Source: WJKG01 sp964627305
GTDB taxonomy: Bacteria; Zixibacteria; MSB-5A5; GN15; FEB-12
Reading direction: 5' to 3'
Length of the DNA stretch: 64,000 bases
Assembly: GCA_964627305.1 (NCBI GenBank)
Contig: CAZVHP010000003.1
Coordinates: 1 to 64,000 of the forward strand
The notes beneath the pieces are model-generated. The model was not told the origin of the DNA. It worked only from the letters and a program-made list of their open reading frames with translations, and ran no database searches. Positions 56,999-64,000 of this stretch are shown here, in pieces. The position numbers and the translations under genes are program-made. The first letter of the stretch is position 1. Each line of letters opens with the position of its first letter.

Positions 56999-58411
56999 TT
57001 ACAGATCGTAGTACATGGCGAATTCCTGAGGAGTAGGGCGAATCCTGATCTGGGTGACCTCGTCGCGTTTGAGTTTGATCCATGCCTCAAGGGTGTCCTC
57101 AGTGAAGACACCACCCTGCAGCAGGTAGTCGTGGTCTGTCTCGAGCGCATCGAGGGCGCGTGCCAGCGATACGGGCAACTGGTGGATCTTCGCCAGTTCT
57201 TCAGGCGGGAGCTTGTCGATATTGCGATCCAGCGCTTCGCCGGGATCGATTTTGTTCTTGATACCATCGAGTCCGGCCATGAGCATGGCGGTGAAGCCGA
57301 GGTAGGGGTTCATGGTGCCGTCGCCGGGGCGGAACTCGAAGCGCATGGCTGAGGGGTCACGCTGGTAGCCGGGGATGCGGATACAGGCGGTCCGGTTGCC
57401 GACGGAGTAGGTGCCGGTGACGGGGGCCTCGAATCCGGGGACGAGGCGCTTGAAGGAGTTTGTTGAGGGGTTGGTGAACGCGAGGAGTGAGTCGACATGT
57501 TTGAGCATGCCGCCGATATACCACAGGCCCAGCTGACTGAATTTGTGCGGGCCGTTCTTGTCATAGAACAGGGAGGCGCCTTTGGAATCGGCGAGGTACT
57601 GGTGTACGTGCAGGCCGGAGCCGGGTTCGTTGAACAGGGGTTTGGGCATGAAGGTGGCGGATTTGCCCATGCGGAAGCACTCGTTCTTGATGAAGTACTT
57701 GATGAGGATGGACTGGTCGCCCATCTTGAGCAGGGGCTGGAACTTGACCTCAAGCTCGTGTTGACCGCCGCCGACCTCGTGGTGGTGGTATTTCAGGCCG
57801 ACGCCGACCGCTTTGAGCATGGTGACGATTTGTGAGCGCAGGTTGTAGGTGCGGTCCAGCGGCGGGGCGCAGTGGTAGCCGCGCTTGTGGGGGACTTTGT
57901 AACCGAGAGCCTCGCGGTCTTCGTCATGCGCCCAGATGACCTCATCGGACTGGAAGTTGTAGTAGGCCTGATCGGGTCCCTGGAAGAAGGTGGCGTGGTC
58001 GAAGACATAGAACTCGAATTCGGGGCCGATGACAGTTGTGGCGCCTTTGACGATCTTCTGCAGGTACTTCTCCGCGTCGCGGGCGATTCGCCGCGGGTTG
58101 CGTGCATACGGCAGGATCTTGTCCGTGGTTTCCATGATGTCGCCGAGCATCGACAAGGTTGGTTTCTCGAAGAAGGGGTCGATGAACACCGTGTCGTGAT
58201 CGGGGATGAGGATCATGTCTCCGCTCTCAATACGGGTGAAGCCCGGTAGCGAGGAGCCGTCGACGCCGACACCCCATTTGAACAGCTTCTCATCAAGCCC
58301 TTCAACAGGGATGGTGAGGTGGTGGAGTGTTCCGAGGAGGTCGGTGAGTTTCAGATCGACATACTCGATGCCGTTCTCTTTGACGATTCTGGCCAGTTTC
58401 TGCAGACTCAT
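56999..58411 (-). CDS. glnA: glutamine synthetase, type I
   Basis: This 470-residue protein has the usual GSI length and ends in QEFAMYYDL like GSI-beta proteins. It shows the metal-binding FEFYVFD, DEDREALGYKVPHKRGYH, HHHEVGGGQHE and PGFEAPVTGTYSVGNRTACIRIP. At the adenylylation-loop position the E. coli NLYDLPPEE reads NIDKLPPEE, so the modified Tyr is replaced by Asp. Control by adenylylation is therefore unlikely; feedback by end products or transcription may apply instead. Start ATG 58411 follows AAAGGG. It follows hemL on the same strand with a 202-bp gap holding its own promoter candidate. Confidence 0.93.
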   Translation of the reverse strand: MSLQKLARIVKENGIEYVDLKLTDLLGTLHHLTIPVEGLDEKLFKWGVGVDGSSLPGFTRIESGDMILIPDHDTVFIDPFFEKPTLSMLGDIMETTDKILPYARNPRRIARDAEKYLQKIVKGATTVIGPEFEFYVFDHATFFQGPDQAYYNFQSDEVIWAHDEDREALGYKVPHKRGYHCAPPLDRTYNLRSQIVTMLKAVGVGLKYHHHEVGGGQHELEVKFQPLLKMGDQSILIKYFIKNECFRMGKSATFMPKPLFNEPGSGLHVHQYLADSKGASLFYDKNGPHKFSQLGLWYIGGMLKHVDSLLAFTNPSTNSFKRLVPGFEAPVTGTYSVGNRTACIRIPGYQRDPSAMRFEFRPGDGTMNPYLGFTAMLMAGLDGIKNKIDPGEALDRNIDKLPPEELAKIHQLPVSLARALDALETDHDYLLQGGVFTEDTLEAWIKLKRDEVTQIRIRPTPQEFAMYYDL

Positions 58412-58494
58412 GTATTGCCCTTTCCCAGTTGTCTTGTGTGATGTCAAGACAAGCTGCTTGCCGACAGAGATTTCATGCCTCAAATTGGACGGGT

Positions 58495-58524
58495 AATATA
58501 AGCAAATGTCGATAATCTGGCCAA
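58495..58524 (-). promoter_or_regulatory. sigma-70-type promoter candidate of glnA
   Basis: On the minus strand TTGGCC (58524-58519) and TATATT (58500-58495) are separated by 18 bp; both are close to consensus (4/6 and 5/6). The mRNA would start near 58488 with a leader of about 77 nt. No sigma-54-type promoter was found here. Confidence 0.45.
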
Positions 58525-58613
58525 TATTTTCGGGAGGGACGCTGTCCCTTTCGGTGCCTATCGGGCGGGCACAGATAGCGCGCGTGATGTTGATAGTCTG
58601 GACGATGGTGTAG

Positions 58614-59903
58614 CTACGAGACAGCCTGGCGTACGCAGGCGGCGATGATGTCGGCGGCCTTTCTGAGAGTATCCCGGGTGTGGGCAGCGCTGACAAAGCA
58701 GACTTCCCAGGCCGAGGGCGGGAAGTAGATACCGCGTTCAAGCAGGGCAGCATGCAAAAGGGCGTAGGGTTTGGCTGCCCCGGTGTCTATCATATCGGCG
58801 CGTCGGGGAGGTGGTGTTTGGAAGACGAGCCAGAAGATCGAGCCGGTGTGGACGATGCTGACGGGGAGGCCGGACAGGTTTGTTTGCAGGCTGTCGACGA
58901 ATTCGCTGGTGGTGCGGTTGAGGCGTTCGAAGATGGAACCATCGGCGAGCTTTCGCACGGTGGCCAGTCCGGCAGCCATGGTGACGGGGTTGCCGGAGAG
59001 GGTGCCGGCCTGGTAGACGGGTCCCTCGGGAGAGAGCAGGTCCATGATTTGTGTCTTGCCGCCGAAGGCGCCGACGGGCATGCCGCCGCCGATGACCTTG
59101 CCATAGCAGGCCAGATCGGGGGTGATGCCGTAGTAGCCGGCGGCACCTTCAAGACCGAGGCGGAAGCCGGTGATGACCTCATCGAGGATAAGCACTACGG
59201 CGTGTTTGTCACACAGTTGGCAGAGGCGCTGCATGAATCGGGGGCGTTGGATGAGCAGGCCGTTGTTGGCGGGGATGCCCTCGATGCAGACGGCAGCGAG
59301 GTCGTGGGCGTGGTCGATGAAGAGCTTCTCGAGGGCGGTTTCGTCATCGAGCGGCAGGATGATCGTTTGCGCGGTCACGGACTCGGGCACGCCGTCTGAG
59401 GACGGGGTGCCGAAGGTGGCCAGGCCGGAGCCGGCGGCGACAAGCAGGTAATCGGAGTGGCCGTGATAGCAGCCCTCGAACTTGGCGATCAGGTTGCGAC
59501 CGGTGTAGCCGCGGGCGAGGCGGATGGCGGACATTACGGCCTCGGTGCCGGAGGAGACGAAGCGGATTTTTTCGACATGGGGGAGCAACCGGGTGACCAA
59601 TTCGGCCAGTTCGCATTCCGGCTCGGTGGTGGTGCCGAAGGTGAGTCCGCGAGCGGCCTGGGCGGTGACGGCGTCGATGACATCGGGGTCCGTGTGGCCG
59701 AGCAGCAAGGGGCCCCATGAGGCGCCGAAATCGAGGTAGCGGTTACCGTCAACGTCGGTCATCCAGGCGCCGTTTCCGGAGGCCATGATGCGCGGGGTAC
59801 CTCCGACGGCTTTGAAGGCACGGACGGGGGAATTGACGCCTCCGGGCATGACTTTGAGCGCTCTGGTGACGATGTTACGGGACTTGTCGGTCGGTTGCGT
59901 CAT
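58614..59903 (-). CDS. hemL: glutamate-1-semialdehyde 2,1-aminomutase
   Basis: This 429-residue class III aminotransferase makes 5-aminolevulinate in the C5 heme pathway. It shows PGGVNSPVRAFKAVGGTPR at the N-terminus, SSGTEAVMSAIRLARGYT, and the PLP-lysine segment CYGKVIGGGMPVGAFGG. Full length and normal domain order. It is the second gene of a hemC-hemL-glnA series on the minus strand, 22 bp after hemC. hemA and hemB are not in the window. Confidence 0.95.
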   Translation of the reverse strand: MTQPTDKSRNIVTRALKVMPGGVNSPVRAFKAVGGTPRIMASGNGAWMTDVDGNRYLDFGASWGPLLLGHTDPDVIDAVTAQAARGLTFGTTTEPECELAELVTRLLPHVEKIRFVSSGTEAVMSAIRLARGYTGRNLIAKFEGCYHGHSDYLLVAAGSGLATFGTPSSDGVPESVTAQTIILPLDDETALEKLFIDHAHDLAAVCIEGIPANNGLLIQRPRFMQRLCQLCDKHAVVLILDEVITGFRLGLEGAAGYYGITPDLACYGKVIGGGMPVGAFGGKTQIMDLLSPEGPVYQAGTLSGNPVTMAAGLATVRKLADGSIFERLNRTTSEFVDSLQTNLSGLPVSIVHTGSIFWLVFQTPPPRRADMIDTGAAKPYALLHAALLERGIYFPPSAWEVCFVSAAHTRDTLRKAADIIAACVRQAVS

Positions 59904-59925
59904 GGCGATTCGGTTCCTCGGTGTA

Positions 59926-60849
59926 TCAGGTGGTGGTGGTCAGGTGTGAGTAGACGGTATCGATGACATCCTCGACATGGGTACCGTTGGCGCGCGCGGT
60001 GCGGATGGTCTGCCATTGTCCGGGGTTTTGGCCCGGAATGCCGAGGATGGCCTCCAGTGAGAGGTGCTCACCTTCGACATGTGAGATCACGCCCAGCGGC
60101 AGGCTGCAACCGGCGTTGAATCTGGCCAGCAGGCCACGCTCGAGTCGGGCCTGGGTGGTGGCGACGGGATCGTTGAGCAGGCGGGCGGCGGCAAGGGTGC
60201 GTTTGTCGTCGGTGCGGGTTTCCAAAGCGAGGATGGCCTGCCCGGGGGCGGGATAGAACAGGTGGGTGTCGAGCGGTACCTGAATCAATCCGGAGAGGTC
60301 CAGTCCGAGGCGCTGGACGCCTGCGATAGCAAGGATGATGGCGTCGTAGTGGCCATCGCGGAGTTTCTGCACGCGGGTGGGGACATTACCGCGCAGGTCG
60401 GCTATGTTTAAGCGCGCGCTGAGATGGGCAATCTGGCAGGCGCGACGGGTTGACCCGGTGCCGATGACGCATTCGGGTCTGATATGCAGGCGCTGTGTGT
60501 TGTCGAAGGCATCGGGCTGGACGAGCAGTAGTTCGCGTCGATCACCGCGGAAGCCGACGGCGGCGAGAGTCAGGCCCTCGGGCTGGGTGGTAGTGAGGTC
60601 TTTGAGGGAGTGGACAGCCAGATCGATGCGGTGATCGAGGAGGGCTTGTTCGATCTCCTTGGTGAAGACGCTGACGGTGGACATTTGTTTCAGTGGTGTG
60701 GATTTGTCCTTGTCGCCGCTGGTGTTGATGATTTCGAGACGGGTTTGGACCCTGGCGGCTGTGGTGAGGGCCTGCTGGACGGTGCGAGCCTGCCAGAGAG
60801 CCAACTGGGAGCCGCGCGTGCCGATGACGATTTCGTCTGTGCCGCTCAT
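59926..60849 (-). CDS. hemC: porphobilinogen deaminase (hydroxymethylbilane synthase)
   Basis: This 307-residue protein starts at ATG 60849 (MSGTDEIVIGTRGSQLALWQA); a longer frame to 60945 is not coding. It polymerises four porphobilinogens. The dipyrromethane cofactor cysteine lies in FNAGCSLPLG near residue 240, and the DLAVHSLKDLTT segment carries the catalytic Asp. Length is normal. It starts the heme/glutamine minus-strand group. Confidence 0.95.
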   Translation of the reverse strand: MSGTDEIVIGTRGSQLALWQARTVQQALTTAARVQTRLEIINTSGDKDKSTPLKQMSTVSVFTKEIEQALLDHRIDLAVHSLKDLTTTQPEGLTLAAVGFRGDRRELLLVQPDAFDNTQRLHIRPECVIGTGSTRRACQIAHLSARLNIADLRGNVPTRVQKLRDGHYDAIILAIAGVQRLGLDLSGLIQVPLDTHLFYPAPGQAILALETRTDDKRTLAAARLLNDPVATTQARLERGLLARFNAGCSLPLGVISHVEGEHLSLEAILGIPGQNPGQWQTIRTARANGTHVEDVIDTVYSHLTTTT

Positions 60850-60951
60850 AGTGGGGGTCAATATAGCCAATTGGGGGCTGATTGTCCCGTTCTTTGTGGG
60901 AAACAGCCGGGGACGGGCAAACCTTGGGGCGTCTGGTGTGTACAACAGGTG

Positions 60952-62196
60952 ATGGAAGCTCCCTATTCATATAAGTCGTTGGGGACCAGCAACTCGCGTC
61001 GGAGGCGGCGCGCTCGCCAGAGACGGCTCGATCAGGTCACGTTGCTGGTGGGACTGGTCGAGCAGGGGGAGCCGTTTGAGCAGGATTATCTTGAGCGGTA
61101 CGCCCGGCTGTTCAATGACGGATCGGTTGCTGAGCCGATGCTTTTCTGGGGAGCGAGTGAGTCATGGTGGCCGTGGATTCGGCAGTTTCGGCGGCGGCTG
61201 AGCAGTGTTGACCGGGTGGTTGTGGCGCTTGCCCGGGAGGAGGCCTCGCTGGGACGGCTGGCGGCACTGGTTGTGTTGGCACGGTTTTTCGGCAAGCCGG
61301 TGGCTTTGTGGTATCGTAACCCCTGTTTTGAGACCAGTCTTGAGTCCGGGGGGCGGTGGTTGAGACACATGGTGAGACTGGCGACAATGGTGGTTTGTCC
61401 TGATCGGCACGCCCAGCAGTGGTTGCAGCATTTCGGGATCAGGGCGCATATCGTCAGTGATTTCGTTCCGGGATCGAAGCGGGAGGCCGAGCCGGTAAGC
61501 CGGCTGCAGCCGAGGATTCTTGCCAGTGGACCGATCTCGCGGCGCGGGGACTTTGGGGGCCTTGTGAAGGCGTTTGAGTTGGTCAAGGGCAAGTATCCCC
61601 GGGCAGAGCTGACTATTGTCGGTGACGGCCCGTTGAGCGGGCAGATGTCGTCGTGGCAGTCATCATACAACGGTAACAGTTACAGCGGTTACGACAGTCG
61701 TAATGGTCCTAATGGTCATAATGGTCTTTCGGCGGGTATCGCAGTGGTGATGCAGCCTGATTTGCAGGCTTTGGAGCAACTGGTGGCCGGGTGTGACCTG
61801 TATGTCTGTTCGGCGACCCAGACGCTTCGTCCGATTGGATTGCTCAGGGCGATGGCGGCAGGTCGACCGGTGGTCAGCACCGATGCCGGGAGTGTACGGA
61901 CGCTGATCGATAAGGATCGGCACGGGCTGCTGGTGCCGATCAACCAGCCGGCGATGCTGGCGGAGGCGATCATTCGCCTGATTGAATCCCCAGAAGAGAC
62001 GAGCCGCCTTGCGAGTGCTGCGCGGCAGCGGGTGGCGGGCTTCACGTTGAGCCACGCCCGGGCGACATGGACGCGTGCCTGGGAGAGTGCGCTCGGGGCA
62101 GATCAGGGGCAGAGTCGGGTTACGGCAGAACAGCCGGTTGACGCGGCAGCGGTGGCAGGGCGGGAACGCGCGACGCAGACGCTGCCGGTGGGCTGA
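60952..62196 (+). CDS. GT4-family glycosyltransferase
   Basis: This 414-residue protein has a GT-B fold: an N-terminal acceptor domain with KPVALWYRNPCFE, then the conserved GPISRRGDFGGLVKAFELVKGKYPRAELTIVGDGPLSG (donor domain), and SATQTLRPIGLLRAMAAGRPVVSTDAGSV. The E-x7-E motif is altered: the usual E-P-x-G-x2-x-L-E-A is here TLRPIGLLRAMAAG, with Arg in the two Glu-like positions. An Asn/Gly/Ser-rich insertion (NGNSYSGYDSRNGPNGHNG) from 61664 to 61733 follows the GDGP motif. ATG 60952 has no strong ribosome site. It sits next to a GT2 gene. Confidence 0.83.
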   Translation: MEAPYSYKSLGTSNSRRRRRARQRRLDQVTLLVGLVEQGEPFEQDYLERYARLFNDGSVAEPMLFWGASESWWPWIRQFRRRLSSVDRVVVALAREEASLGRLAALVVLARFFGKPVALWYRNPCFETSLESGGRWLRHMVRLATMVVCPDRHAQQWLQHFGIRAHIVSDFVPGSKREAEPVSRLQPRILASGPISRRGDFGGLVKAFELVKGKYPRAELTIVGDGPLSGQMSSWQSSYNGNSYSGYDSRNGPNGHNGLSAGIAVVMQPDLQALEQLVAGCDLYVCSATQTLRPIGLLRAMAAGRPVVSTDAGSVRTLIDKDRHGLLVPINQPAMLAEAIIRLIESPEETSRLASAARQRVAGFTLSHARATWTRAWESALGADQGQSRVTAEQPVDAAAVAGRERATQTLPVG

Positions 62197-62309
62197 GGGC
62201 ACAATGTGAGCTGCGGATGTCCGGTTAAACTTGTATTGGATTGCGCTTCGGTCTATATTCTCCGCTGAGTAACGGATAACAGACGAATCCTCTGCCACCA
62301 GAGAAGATC

Positions 62310-63329
62310 TTGGCCGACAGCAAATACGACATAGCGGTGATTATGCCGGTTCGCAACGAATCGGCCTTTCTGGCGCAGACGCTTGAGCAGATCTACCATC
62401 AGGATTACCCGATGGAGCGGGTAGAGGTAGTGGTGGCCGAGGGGTGTTCCACCGACAACACGCGTGAGATTGCCCTGGGGTTCAAGGGGCGCTTTGGATC
62501 GTTGAAGGTGCTGGACAACACCCGTTGTGTGCCGTCGGCGGGGCGCAATGTGGGGGTGAAGAACAGCACGGCGCCCTACGTGATTGTCATCGATGGTCAT
62601 ACGCATCTTCCCGGCAAGGACCTGTTTTCTGATATGGTGCGGCTGTTCGAAACAACCGGGGCCCAGTGCCTGTGCCGTCCGCAGCCGCTGACACCGCCGG
62701 ACATCAATGAGTTTGAGCGGTCGGTGGCGCTGTGTCGGAGTTCGGTGCTGGGGCACAAGCCGGGCAGCGAGATTTATGCCGATGATGAGCGGTTTGTGGA
62801 TCCGACGTCATCGGGAGCGATGTACCGTCGCGAGGTGTTCGCTCAGATCGGGTTTTTCGATGAGGATTTCGACGCCTGCGAGGATGTTGATTTCAACCAC
62901 CGGGTGCACATACACGGCATGAAGGCGTTTTTGTCACCGAAGCTGACGGTCTGCTATTACCCGCGTTCATCGCTTCGCGGGCTGTGGCGCCAGATGGTGC
63001 GCTATGGGAAGGGGCGGTATCGTTTTTCGGCGAAGCATGGTGTGTTTTCGCCGATCCAGTGGCTGGCGGCGGCCGGAGTGGTGGGCTTCGCCCTGCTGTT
63101 GCTGCTGGCTTTGGTGTCGGCCGCAGCGCGAGAGATCTTTACGACTGCGACAGGGCTGTATTTACTGTTGATCATCTTCTTTTCGTTCTATCTGGCGGTG
63201 AAGGAGAAGCATCTTGGGTGCCTGTTGTATGGTCCGGTGATCTTCCCCGCCATTCACTTCGGTCTCGGGTGGGGGTATTTGTCCGGTCTTATCGAGCGGC
63301 TGATGCGCCGCGAGCCGTCACCGCTTTAG
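62310..63329 (+). CDS. GT2-family glycosyltransferase with C-terminal membrane helices
   Basis: This 339-residue protein uses TTG at 62310 (GAGAAG upstream). The GT-A domain shows IAVIMPVRNESAFLAQTLEQIYHQDYP, VVAEGCSTDNTREI and VIDGHTHLPGK, where the DxD-like metal site is D-G-H. Two membrane helices follow (WLAAAGVVGFALLLLLALVS and YLLLIIFFSFYLAV). The order GT2 then membrane helices is that of exopolysaccharide or succinoglycan-type transferases. Substrate unknown. Confidence 0.85.
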   Translation: MADSKYDIAVIMPVRNESAFLAQTLEQIYHQDYPMERVEVVVAEGCSTDNTREIALGFKGRFGSLKVLDNTRCVPSAGRNVGVKNSTAPYVIVIDGHTHLPGKDLFSDMVRLFETTGAQCLCRPQPLTPPDINEFERSVALCRSSVLGHKPGSEIYADDERFVDPTSSGAMYRREVFAQIGFFDEDFDACEDVDFNHRVHIHGMKAFLSPKLTVCYYPRSSLRGLWRQMVRYGKGRYRFSAKHGVFSPIQWLAAAGVVGFALLLLLALVSAAAREIFTTATGLYLLLIIFFSFYLAVKEKHLGCLLYGPVIFPAIHFGLGWGYLSGLIERLMRREPSPL

Positions 63330-63345
63330 TCAGGAAGGGGGCGTC

Positions 63346-64000
63346 ATGTCCAGAGTGCAGAGTTTCTCGTCACTGGACCTGTTTCGGCAGTGTCCGCGCA
63401 AGTACAAGTTCAAGTATATCGAGCGGCGGGAGTTGCCTCCGGTGGTCTCCGCCGAGCTGGAGCTGGGGCGGATTGTCCACGATGTGATAGAGAAGCTCTA
63501 TCGGGCGGCGCAGGATGGTGTCGTTATCGCGCGTGCTGATGCCATTGATCAGTATGATCGCATGTGGTCGGGGGTTGACACGAAGAAGATCCAGCCGGCG
63601 GGGGAGTATGCGACTGTAGATGATACGATCAGGGCCGGTGGGCGCCTTCTGGGGGCATTCTGGGACAAGTATCAGCCGTTTGACCAGGGGACATTGCTGG
63701 GGGCGGAGGTAGACATCACGTTTGAGCTCCCGGGCACAAGCATGAGGTTTCGGGGGAAGGTGGATCGTCTGTGGAAGCGCGATGATGGGGTGATCGAGGT
63801 ATGCGACTACAAGACGGGTCGGCGGTTGGCGAAGGTGACGGACCATCATTTCCTGTTTCAGATGGGCTTGTATCACCTCGGGGTCAAGGTGGCGCATCCG
63901 CAGTTCGAGACAATCGAGGTGGCGCAGTATTTTCTTCGCATGGACGAAGTTGTGCGCTATCGGTTCTCGGGGGAGGAGCTTGACGAGATCACTGAGGAGT
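63346..64000 (+). CDS. RecB-family PD-(D/E)XK nuclease (partial, runs off the window)
   Basis: From ATG 63346 (GGAAGGGGG upstream) the frame is open to the window end (218 codons). It starts SFSSLDLFRQCPRKYKFKYIERRELP, a common start of the PF12705-type RecB-like nuclease domain, followed by ELGRIVHDVIEKLY, LLGAEVDITFEL and EVCDYKTGRRLA (D and K of PD-(D/E)XK). It may be a stand-alone Cas4/RecB-type nuclease or the start of a larger helicase-nuclease. Confidence 0.85.
   Translation, partial: MSRVQSFSSLDLFRQCPRKYKFKYIERRELPPVVSAELELGRIVHDVIEKLYRAAQDGVVIARADAIDQYDRMWSGVDTKKIQPAGEYATVDDTIRAGGRLLGAFWDKYQPFDQGTLLGAEVDITFELPGTSMRFRGKVDRLWKRDDGVIEVCDYKTGRRLAKVTDHHFLFQMGLYHLGVKVAHPQFETIEVAQYFLRMDEVVRYRFSGEELDEITEE

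Noticed and set aside
56605..57036. Plus-strand open frame of 143 codons across the repeats before glnA
   Set aside because: It crosses a MITE-like element, a hairpin and the glnA terminator, and has no ribosome site or domain.

Overview
The window looks like a GC-rich chromosome segment from a Gram-negative bacterium. It carries a lipid A gene cluster including an LpxC-FabZ fusion, outer-membrane beta-barrel proteins, type IV-like pilins behind sigma-54-type promoters, a split (two-gene) methylmalonyl-CoA mutase and a probable DUF2480-type gene beside Fe-S genes. The LpxC-FabZ fusion and the DUF2480-like gene point to the FCB superphylum (Bacteroidetes/Chlorobi relatives or a candidate phylum such as Zixibacteria). 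This placement is inference from gene content, not from a marker phylogeny.

Layout. (1) 131-10007, plus strand: a propionyl-CoA/methylmalonyl-CoA operon with mutase large and small subunits, acyl-CoA dehydrogenase, MBL hydrolase, carboxyltransferase, an inserted Mrr-type endonuclease, biotin carboxylase, biotin carrier, a lipoprotein and the epimerase. Together they would interconvert propionyl-CoA and succinyl-CoA. (2) 10022-13506, minus strand: six genes including a BlaI-type repressor, a free-Met-sulfoxide-reductase-like GAF protein and a UroD-family protein. (3) 13747-16423: an NtrC-family activator followed by two pilin genes, each behind a good -24/-12 promoter. (4) 16587-22165: a secreted GxDxY-repeat protein, a HEAT protein, a YprB-like exonuclease and an HDOD protein. 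(5) 22297-26609, minus strand: a DUF4097-like protein, a probable omptin protease and a CPBP membrane protease. (6) 26862-27732: a small regulator cassette with 13-bp tandem repeats. (7) 27831-34601: lpxC/fabZ, lpxA, a GnnA-like oxidoreductase, lpxB, kdtA (waaA) and lpxK; then nadB and guaA to 37745.

(8) 37746-38497: a repeat-rich intergenic region. (9) 38498-45632: an EreA/ChaN-like lipoprotein, hydrolase, polyprenyl synthase, VWA membrane protein, a DHp-only protein and a saccharopine-dehydrogenase-like enzyme. (10) 45681-47623: an Fe-S assembly group (ferredoxin, frameshifted DUF2480-like gene, IscA/ErpA) divergent from an Rrf2 regulator with three or more cysteines. (11) 48046-52407: pdxS, an outer-membrane barrel, trmB and an RsmB/F-type methyltransferase with a partner. 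(12) 52642-56457: a 28-codon ORF with its own terminator, then a heterodimeric ABC exporter. (13) 56458-56998: a second repeat-rich gap. (14) 56999-60849, minus strand: hemC, hemL, glnA. (15) 60952-64000: two glycosyltransferases and the start of a RecB-family nuclease.

The most unusual non-coding feature is a set of short palindromic repeats in the gaps after guaA, after the outer-membrane barrel gene, after trmB and before glnA. In two cases (guaA, trmB) the 3' end of the upstream host gene is duplicated immediately downstream of the repeat. No tRNA, rRNA or CRISPR array was seen.
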